Of a stretch of 64,000 nt of DNA, positions 44,407-50,117 are shown piece after piece. The stretch's first letter is position 1, and every line of letters starts with the position of its first letter. The stretch is from Flavobacterium celericrescens (GTDB lineage Bacteria > Bacteroidota > Bacteroidia > Flavobacteriales > Flavobacteriaceae), in contig NZ_JAAJBV010000003.1 in the NCBI RefSeq assembly GCF_011392075.1, forward strand, positions 273,520 to 337,519, in the 5' to 3' direction. A model generated the notes under the pieces. The model did not search any database. It saw only the letters and a list, made by a program, of their open reading frames with translations, and had not been told where the DNA came from. The position numbers and the translations under genes were made by a program.

Positions 44407-44613
44407 ATGGCAATAGTAGTAAACTTAGATGTGATGATGGCGAAACGCAAAATGTCGCTCAACGAACTTTCAGAGAAAGTAGACATCACTTTAGCCAATT
44501 TGTCGATTTTAAAAACGGGTAAGGCCAAAGCGGTTCGTTTTAGTACGTTGGAAGCCATCTGCAACGTTTTGGATTGTCAGCCGGGTGATATTTTGGAGTA
44601 TGTAGCAGAATAA
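44407..44613 (+). CDS. XRE-family (YozG-like) small regulator
   Basis: 68 residues, a single Cro/CI-type helix-turn-helix: VNLDVMMAKRKMSLNELSEKVDITLANLSILKTGKAKAVRFSTLEAICNVL in contiguous helices, ending CQPGDILEYV. It is the usual partner of DUF2975 and probably represses its own operon; the short palindromic AT-rich promoter region at 43770-43815 is a candidate operator (inference). Confidence 0.92.
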   Translation: MAIVVNLDVMMAKRKMSLNELSEKVDITLANLSILKTGKAKAVRFSTLEAICNVLDCQPGDILEYVAE

Positions 44614-44752
44614 AGTATCATTATTGATTTTTCAATTTACACTTAATTTCATTCGCTTTTATATATCTTTACAGCCTATTTGAAACTGTATTCAGAAGTT
44701 TTTCATAAAAACCGATTCTTACAGCTTCAGCATATTAAAAAAACGACTATTT

Positions 44753-45247
44753 ATGGCAGTTCAAATTTGTACGTGTGAAGGTTTAGATGTAAAGTGTAAA
44801 AAGTGTTTTGGGAGCGGTTATATCAATACCGACGCTCCAGAACCTGCAATACAATCAGTCCCTAAAAAAGGAACTGTAAAGCAAGAATCTTTTCTTCCTG
44901 AACATCTGCATTCATTATCGCGAAAAGAAATTGAGAATATAGTACCTAAAATTATAGATACTTTGGATTTGAAATCGAAGAAGCAAATGCAAATTCTTAA
45001 TTCGATTCCATTTAATACCACGACTTTTAGAAGAGATTTTAAAGCTAAATTTGAACTCTTACAAAAAATAGAAGATGAAAAACAAGCGTTACGAAATGAC
45101 CTGGATGTAATTTCTGATGCGTTAACTACATCAAAATACACTATAGCATTCAATTATGGTCATTTTTTATCTGACAAAGTTATGGATGTAACTTCTAACC
45201 GCGATCTTAAGACTTTAATCAGAACTTATAAAAAGCTTAAAAAGTAA
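44753..45247 (+). CDS. Small protein with CxC/CxxC zinc-ribbon-like start
   Basis: 164 residues, cytoplasmic. The N-terminus QICTCEGLDVKCKKCFGSGYI has four cysteines in a DnaJ-type CxC...CxxC arrangement with a CxxCxGxG-like second half, so zinc binding is likely. The rest is helical (RKEIENIVPKIIDTLDLKSKK; FKAKFELLQKIEDEKQALRNDL). Family not recognised. Monocistronic with terminator. Confidence 0.65.
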   Translation: MAVQICTCEGLDVKCKKCFGSGYINTDAPEPAIQSVPKKGTVKQESFLPEHLHSLSRKEIENIVPKIIDTLDLKSKKQMQILNSIPFNTTTFRRDFKAKFELLQKIEDEKQALRNDLDVISDALTTSKYTIAFNYGHFLSDKVMDVTSNRDLKTLIRTYKKLKK

Positions 45248-45258
45248 AATCATAAACA

Positions 45259-45289
45259 GAAAAATCCCGAGTTATGCTCGGGATTTTTT
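45259..45289 (+). terminator. Terminator
   Basis: ATCCCGAG (45264-45271) pairs with CTCGGGAT (45277-45284), T6 follows. Confidence 0.9.
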
Positions 45290-45435
45290 GTTATAAGATT
45301 GTGTTTAAACTAATGTAATGTTTGATAAATTGTAAGGATTTTTTATTATTTTTGGTAAAGATAAAACTGATATTTGTCAGGCATATACACCCAAAATCGG
45401 ATAGCTATGTATGATTTTATCAGACATATAAATAA

Positions 45436-45448
45436 GTTATGGGCAACC
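45436..45448 (+). other. Array B start junction
   Basis: GTTATGGGCAACC is the reverse complement, at 11 of 13 positions, of GGCAGCCCATAAC (46198-46210), the 3' arm of the first cassette of array B; the inner nine bases match exactly. The sequence to the left (CATATAAATAA) has no palindromic body, like the start of array A. Confidence 0.55.
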
Positions 45449-45461
45449 TTAGAGAAACCTT

Positions 45462-46196
45462 ATGAAAAAGAAATTAATCATTCTAATATTAACACTAACA
45501 GTTACAAATAACAATATTGCTGCACAAACAATTGAAAAAAGTTTTTTAGGATGGTGGGGAGATACTTTATGGGAATTTCATTTTAAAAATAATGGCCGTT
45601 ATGAAAGAATATCATCAGGACATTTTGGATATACAACCGCAAAAGGAAAATACAAAATTGAAAATGATACAATTAAAATTATTTCAGGTTATGAAAATTC
45701 TTATGGAACTGTAAATGAAAAATATAAAATTGATGAGAACGATATACTTATTGACTTGAAACTAGGTTATGGCTATAAAAGAATCTTAGAATCTGAAAGA
45801 AATAAGGAAATGGAATTTCATCAACTTTTATATCCTGAAATAGAACCTGTAAACATTAAAAGTGTTAATGACATTGAGGAAGTTTTAAATCTCGCATTTA
45901 ATTCTTATAAAATTAAGAGCTATTTTCATTTTGACACTTTAACTTCTAGAAAATTCATTATAACAAACTATTTTAAACTAAAAGCAAATATTAATGTTGA
46001 CGGCAAAAAAGCTGAATTTAAAAACAAAAAAGACATCGATGATAAATTCTACATAGAATTTGAATCAATAATCCGATTTTATGACCGAATTTCTTTTACC
46101 ATAAAAATTCCTGATGAAGGAATTAAAATTAATTGTTATTATGGTAAAGAAAATGGGAACTGGAAGGAAGACATTATAACTGTTGTAGAATATTAA
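45462..46196 (+). CDS. Cassette secreted protein, unknown (244 aa)
   Basis: 244 residues with a signal peptide ending NNNIAAQ. The first half is beta-rich and lipocalin-like in pattern (SFLGWWGDTLWEFHFKNNG, GYTTAKGKYKIENDTIKIIS, IDENDILIDLKLGYGYKRI), with the W-W-G-x-T-L-W-E-F start of small beta-sandwich proteins. The second half has ISFTIKIPDEGIKINCYYG. Sole gene of the first array B cassette, starting 18 bp after the junction arm. Confidence 0.65.
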   Translation: MKKKLIILILTLTVTNNNIAAQTIEKSFLGWWGDTLWEFHFKNNGRYERISSGHFGYTTAKGKYKIENDTIKIISGYENSYGTVNEKYKIDENDILIDLKLGYGYKRILESERNKEMEFHQLLYPEIEPVNIKSVNDIEEVLNLAFNSYKIKSYFHFDTLTSRKFIITNYFKLKANINVDGKKAEFKNKKDIDDKFYIEFESIIRFYDRISFTIKIPDEGIKINCYYGKENGNWKEDIITVVEY

Positions 46197-46197
46197 A

Positions 46198-46349
46198 GGC
46201 AGCCCATAACAGCGGTTTGCTTCAATGGCTACTTCCAGATTTTCCTATGGAAAATCTGCTGCTGAATGGAATGTTTTGTTATATTTGTAATGGCTTGGTG
46301 TTGGCTCAATGCCACTGAGAGCAAGCCGCAGAACGTTAGTGGCAAGGCT
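46198..46349 (+). other. attC-like site between cassettes 45462 and 46393
   Basis: Left GGCAGCCCATAAC-A-GCGGTTTGCTTCAATGGC; right GCCACTGAGAGCAAGCCGC-AGAAC-GTTAGTGGCA. GCGGTTTGCT pairs with AGCAAGCCGC with one wobble, and CAATGGC continues the stem with one extra base on the right. Inside lies a separate perfect hairpin CAGATTTTCC-TAT-GGAAAATCTG (46236-46258). Confidence 0.7.
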
Positions 46350-46392
46350 ATCAGACCAAAAACCTTAAAAACAAGAGAGACAAATAGACTAT

Positions 46393-46902
46393 ATGGGAAT
46401 AGAAATTATAGCAACCTTAATTTCCGCTTTGCTAGGTGGACTTTTACCACTGACAAAAACGATTGCCAAAAAATTTATAACTAATTCAGTTAAAGCAGGT
46501 AAAGTTGGAAAGACGGAAGAATTTATCGCCAAAGTTTTTGACCTTGAAATAAATGAGACAAAAACATATAAGCAAAGACTTGAAGATACACTAACTATTC
46601 TTAAAAGTGCATTTGCAGAAGTAGACAAAGCAACAATTGAGTTCACAGACTTAATGAAAGAAAAAGAGAAAAACATTGATGAATTAGAACAACGACTATC
46701 CAAACTTTCAACAGAAGAAAGTTCCTTAAAAAATAAAGTTGAAACACTACAAAAAGTACCACTTGAAGCACTTGACCATTTTGAAACCATTTTAAACAAA
46801 GGAGACAAGAGAAGTGCATTGAGAGATTATCTTCTTTTTATTTCAGGTATCATTGCATCAGTAATTGTTACTTTAATTTTAAAATTTTATTTCAATATTT
46901 AG
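46393..46902 (+). CDS. Cassette coiled-coil membrane protein (169 aa)
   Basis: 169 residues. A hydrophobic N-terminus (IIATLISALLGGLLPLTKTI), a long coiled coil (~55-115: KQRLEDTLTILKSAFAEVDK, KEKEKNIDELEQRLSKLS), and a C-terminal membrane anchor (FISGIIASVIVTLILKFYF). No family recognised. The next gene starts 3 bp after the stop, in the same cassette, so they form a two-gene unit. Confidence 0.65.
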   Translation: MGIEIIATLISALLGGLLPLTKTIAKKFITNSVKAGKVGKTEEFIAKVFDLEINETKTYKQRLEDTLTILKSAFAEVDKATIEFTDLMKEKEKNIDELEQRLSKLSTEESSLKNKVETLQKVPLEALDHFETILNKGDKRSALRDYLLFISGIIASVIVTLILKFYFNI

Positions 46903-46905
46903 AAT

Positions 46906-47244
46906 ATGGCATTAACTATTACAACACTTAATTTACTTAACCAATACATCAATGGTGTAATGGAAAGAGCAGACCATCACGGACAGAATGTAAATGAAAT
47001 TGTATTAACATTAGCAGGTGCAGTAATTTGGAGAGCTACACAAGACGTTGAAGTTAGAACATATAATGATGAAACAGCAAACATTTTGTGGCTTACGATA
47101 AATGGACATAGATATGCAATAGCCTACAACCACAGCACTATGAATATTGAAATTAGAGATAGAAACCAAAATGGAACTGTCCTTGCAACATTTAATAATT
47201 CAAATACAGCATTAGATGTTAAAAATATATTTTCAAACTTATAA
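46906..47244 (+). CDS. Small cassette protein (112 aa)
   Basis: 112 residues, cytoplasmic. Helical N-terminus (LLNQYINGVMERADHHGQNVNEIVLTLAGAVIWRA) followed by a beta-sheet part (VEVRTYNDETANILWLTINGHRYAIAYNHSTMNIEIRD) and a short helix (TALDVKNIFSNL). The compact alpha+beta domain and the NGHRYAIAYNH segment look conserved, but I cannot name a family. Coupled to the coiled-coil membrane gene, which suggests a two-component function. Confidence 0.65.
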   Translation: MALTITTLNLLNQYINGVMERADHHGQNVNEIVLTLAGAVIWRATQDVEVRTYNDETANILWLTINGHRYAIAYNHSTMNIEIRDRNQNGTVLATFNNSNTALDVKNIFSNL

Positions 47245-47251
47245 GTTGAAA

Positions 47252-47398
47252 AGCCCTGCCACTAAGATCGGTTTGGCAATATGGTGGCTGAAGTGCTTCT
47301 TGAAACCTTATGCAAGGTTCAAGGGCAGTAATTCTATTGAACTTTTGTGCTAAAAATCCGCCACATCGCCAAGACGAAAAACGTTAGCGGTAATTTTC
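47252..47398 (+). other. attC-like site between cassettes 46906 and 47416
   Basis: Left AGCCCTGCCACTAAG-AT-CGGTTTGGCAATATGGTGG; right CCGCCACATCGCCAAGACG-AAAAAC-GTTAGCGGTA. The 19-bp body pairs with 6 substitutions, mostly wobble-type, and the spacers are 2 and 6 nt. The left arm matches the 5' arm of its own cassette (46335-46349) at 13 of 15 positions. Confidence 0.7.
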
Positions 47399-47415
47399 AC
47401 AACATTACGATAAAT

Positions 47416-48303
47416 ATGGAACATCGAAAAATAATTCAAGCCTTACAAGATGCAGATTTAAAAAACATTTCAATTGAAGATGTTAGAGCTCAACTAAAAC
47501 AATTGGAAAAATTTGGTGCTATGGTTACAACGCTGCACCCAGGAAAAAGAATTGTCAGAGCGAGATTAACGGAAAAAAAATCTTTTGAAAATGTATCTGC
47601 CCTATCCTATAAACCACAAGAATTTAATTCAACCTTTCAAAGAGCAAGCACACCTTATAAAACTATGTTCTATGGTTCAATTGTTCCAGAAATTCAAGGT
47701 GCGAGTGAACCTTCAACAGCCAGAATAACAGTTTTATTTGAAATTACTGATTTTCTTAGAGATCCAAATTCAATAGGTGAATTGGACATAACTTTCAGCG
47801 CTTGGGAAGTAATTGAAGATATTGATTTAATTTCTGTAATTCATCACCAAAAGTTTGAAAGACCAACGCAATTATCAAGTTATTTGCAGGAACAATTTCA
47901 AAACTTGGTTAAAGGAAATCCGGATTTAGAAATTCAATCTTTAGAGATTAGTCAATTTCTTGCTCGTGAATTTGCAAAATCTCCAATTTCACATCACACC
48001 GACTATACAATTTCAGCAACATATTCAGAAATAATATCGGATTCTTACGATGGAATACTTTATCCTAGCGTAAGATTAGCAGGAGAAGGAATTAATATTG
48101 CTCTAAAACCTGAAACTGTCGATAAGAAACTTAGATTTGTTGCTGCTTCTGAATGTAGAGTTTACAAGAATAAATTAGAAACTTTTGTTGACAATCTAAC
48201 TAAAACTGAAGCTTCTGATGGAAATTCTTTAAAATTTACACCTTTAGAAGCTCCATATTTTGTTGGCGAAGATTATTCAAGAAAAATGGTAGGTTTGAGC
48301 TAA
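47416..48303 (+). CDS. RES-domain-like cassette protein
   Basis: 295 residues from the ATG at 47416; a frame from 47347 would start inside the recombination site. After a helical N-terminus, the core has RIVRARLTEKKSFENVSALSY, FNSTFQRASTPYKTMFYGSI, ARITVLFEITDFL, and near the end SEIISDSYDGILYPSVRLAGEGINIALKPETVDKKL. The R-x-R, FN-x-x-R-A-S and YDGI-x-Y-S-V-R blocks resemble RES domains, whose members include NAD+-degrading toxins paired with Xre antitoxins. No Xre gene is in this cassette. Family call is moderate; activity untested. Confidence 0.6.
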   Translation: MEHRKIIQALQDADLKNISIEDVRAQLKQLEKFGAMVTTLHPGKRIVRARLTEKKSFENVSALSYKPQEFNSTFQRASTPYKTMFYGSIVPEIQGASEPSTARITVLFEITDFLRDPNSIGELDITFSAWEVIEDIDLISVIHHQKFERPTQLSSYLQEQFQNLVKGNPDLEIQSLEISQFLAREFAKSPISHHTDYTISATYSEIISDSYDGILYPSVRLAGEGINIALKPETVDKKLRFVAASECRVYKNKLETFVDNLTKTEASDGNSLKFTPLEAPYFVGEDYSRKMVGLS

Positions 48304-48457
48304 GAACTACAGCTAACATCGGTTATCAGCTATAGCTGGTTTTTCTTTAGTTGTACTTCTTTTTTCACGTAAAAACTTTATCTTAGCAGACAGTACGCAG
48401 TTCGTTGGCTTCTCTATAGATAGAAAGATAGATAGCCGCGAAACGTTAGCGGCAAGC
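48304..48457 (+). other. attC-like site between cassettes 47416 and 48486
   Basis: Left GAACTACAGCTAAC-AT-CGGTTATCAGCTATAG; right CTATAGATAG...GATAGCCG-CGAAAC-GTTAGCGGCAAGC. CGGTTATC pairs with GATAGCCG (one wobble). The left arm matches its own cassette's 5' arm at 11 of 14 positions. A triple GATA-type run (48417-48435) lies inside. Confidence 0.65.
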
Positions 48458-48485
48458 ATTAACAAAACCCTTGATAAATAAACTT

Positions 48486-49115
48486 ATGAAAATTGAAGTC
48501 TTAGAAAGTAATGAAAATTTTCAAACTTGGTTAAATCGTGATTATATTACAGAAGAACTAAAAACTGTGCTTAATAACGCATCGATTTTAATAGTGCCTT
48601 TTGAAAATTTAAGAGATTTTGAAAATCCACTTTTCCCAATTGAAACTAGCAATTTGCTAAAATATTTTCAACAAAATCTTAATCAAGAATTACTCATAGA
48701 CATTTGTATAACAGATGAATTATACACTGAATTTGGTTTCTATAACAATTATAAAAGACTAGGGAAATTTGTTGTTCTAACAATTGCAATTCCAACTTTT
48801 GTGACAATATTGTCGGCATATGTTTACGATAAGTATATTAAAGAAGAAGAATCAAAACCTGAAATTAATATAATTGATAATTCGACCAAAATAATTGTAA
48901 ATAATACACATATTAGTGAGGTTGCACAAAAAAAATATTTACAACCTGTTCAAGTAAAGTTTTCTGTAACAATAGTGGATACTTCTGGAAATTCAAAAGA
49001 GATAAAATTTGAAGGACCTGCTAAAGAAATTAATACGGCTCTTGAGGCTTTAAAAAAATATGAAGAATCACAAAAAGAACTAAAAGAAAATGAAGAACCA
49101 ACAAATTTGGAATAA
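48486..49115 (+). CDS. Cassette membrane protein (209 aa)
   Basis: 209 residues from the ATG at 48486 (an in-frame TTG at 48471 is less likely). The N-terminal ~90 residues are a soluble alpha/beta part (ASILIVPFENLRDFENPLFPIE), then one membrane segment (~97-118, FVVLTIAIPTFVTILSAYVY), then a ~90-residue region (ISEVAQKKYLQPVQVKFSVTIVD; EGPAKEINTALEALKKYEESQ). It overlaps the next gene by 26 bp, so the two are translated together. No family recognised. Confidence 0.65.
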   Translation: MKIEVLESNENFQTWLNRDYITEELKTVLNNASILIVPFENLRDFENPLFPIETSNLLKYFQQNLNQELLIDICITDELYTEFGFYNNYKRLGKFVVLTIAIPTFVTILSAYVYDKYIKEEESKPEINIIDNSTKIIVNNTHISEVAQKKYLQPVQVKFSVTIVDTSGNSKEIKFEGPAKEINTALEALKKYEESQKELKENEEPTNLE

Positions 49116-49947
49116 AATTGAAAAATTGGGACAATCTGATTTCCATTTTGAAAATGCAATTTCGGAGTTACAAACTATTAAAGAGCTTGCGGTCAAAGAC
49201 GATTTGCAAAAAGAAGCCAAAGAAATCTGGATTTGTCAGACTATTGTTGAAATACATAAACTTTATACAAATGTTTTTAACTTACTAAAAAAGAAACAAT
49301 ATTACCAAGCTTGGTGTCAACTGGAAAGAACCGAAATAACAATGAGTTCTCTCAAAAAGCATTTTTCATTTAATGAGAATAAATATTATTTAAATTTTAT
49401 TGAAAAAGCTGTCAGAAATTTGCAAGTAATATTTCCCTATAGACTTTTCGCTAGTATGGAAATAGTTAAAACAAGTATTCTGTGCAGTGTTTGTGAAAAA
49501 AAAATATCTATAAGAAATTCATGTGGTCATATTGTTGGTGAAATCTACAATGGTGAAATGTGCCACAGAATAGTTGATAAAGCTGAAGTATTAGGAATTT
49601 CATTAGTTGAAGATCCAGGAAACAAATATTCTGTAATGTTTATCACAGATTCTGAAACAGGTAAACAAAAAGATCATTATAGTTACGATGTAATTGATTA
49701 CTTAATGCAAGAAATAGATTCTCTATATGAGTTTTGGGATTTAAAAGTCTTTCAAATAGAAATTAAAAAAGAAGATTTTGAAAATATGAATCAAAATGAT
49801 AAATGTAATTGTAATTCAGGATTAGAACTTAAAGATTGCTGTTACAAAAAAATTGGAGAAAAATATCCTCATTATGAGTTTTTAGTACAAAACCCAAGCC
49901 AGAAAATAAGTTTACGAACAAACACAATTCAACATACCAGCCACTAA
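49090..49947 (+). CDS. Cassette zinc protein with SEC-C motif
   Basis: 285 residues. Helical N-terminal part (~1-115), a central CxxC element (CSVCEKKISIRNSCGH-x-x-GEIYNGEMCHR, metal-binding by appearance), and a C-terminal CNCNSGLELKDCCYKK, a SEC-C motif (CxC-x-SG-x3-K-x-CC) known from SecA and many regulators, which binds zinc. Starts within the end of the membrane-protein gene (26-bp overlap). Its stop codon (49945-49947) lies inside the left arm of the terminal half-site. Confidence 0.75.
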   Translation: MKNQQIWNKIEKLGQSDFHFENAISELQTIKELAVKDDLQKEAKEIWICQTIVEIHKLYTNVFNLLKKKQYYQAWCQLERTEITMSSLKKHFSFNENKYYLNFIEKAVRNLQVIFPYRLFASMEIVKTSILCSVCEKKISIRNSCGHIVGEIYNGEMCHRIVDKAEVLGISLVEDPGNKYSVMFITDSETGKQKDHYSYDVIDYLMQEIDSLYEFWDLKVFQIEIKKEDFENMNQNDKCNCNSGLELKDCCYKKIGEKYPHYEFLVQNPSQKISLRTNTIQHTSH

Positions 49948-50035
49948 CACACGTTGGGCGCAATTGCGAATTTTGTATTAAACTCATGTTTAAATTATAT
50001 ATTAATAGAAAATAATCGGTTTTTCGGAGCTTGCA
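49936..50035 (+). other. attC-like left half-site ending array B
   Basis: ACCAGCCACTAAC (49936-49948) then ACACGTTGGGCGCAATTGCG, AATTTTGTA, and downstream AGAAAATAATCGGTT. This is a close relative of the left half and centre of the site at 39413-39510, but the expected right half (CGCCAAGCG...AACGTTAG) is missing before the valS terminator. Confidence 0.6.
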
Positions 50036-50052
50036 ACTTCATAATAATTTAA

Positions 50053-50084
50053 AACAAAAAAATCCCGAGCTCACACTCGGGATT
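50053..50084 (-). terminator. Terminator of valS
   Basis: Minus-strand AATCCCGAG pairs with CTCGGGATT (plus 50076-50084 and 50061-50069), followed by T7. Confidence 0.9.
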
Positions 50085-50117
50085 CATTATTTAAAACCTA
50101 TCAGGTTTGGATAAAAT

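Larger units (their letters stand above)
45436..50035 (+). mobile_element. Integron-like cassette array B (no integrase seen)
   Basis: Four same-strand cassettes with boundaries at G|TT: 45437-46335 (gene 45462), 46336-47383 (genes 46393, 46906), 47384-48445 (gene 47416) and 48446 onward (genes 48486, 49090), the last ending in a half-site. Three complete 140-bp imperfect palindromes separate them. Matching of 5' to 3' arm within each cassette is 11/13, 13/15, 11/14 and 9/13. Most encoded proteins are orphans, as is common in cassette arrays. Confidence 0.7.

Noticed and set aside
47347..47415. Longer start of the RES-like gene
   Set aside because: The extra 23 residues would be encoded by the recombination site itself; the ATG at 47416 is the natural start.
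38284..50040. Prophage or transposon island
   Set aside because: No transposase, integrase, capsid, tail or terminase genes are present; the boundaries are attC-like and not IS inverted repeats.
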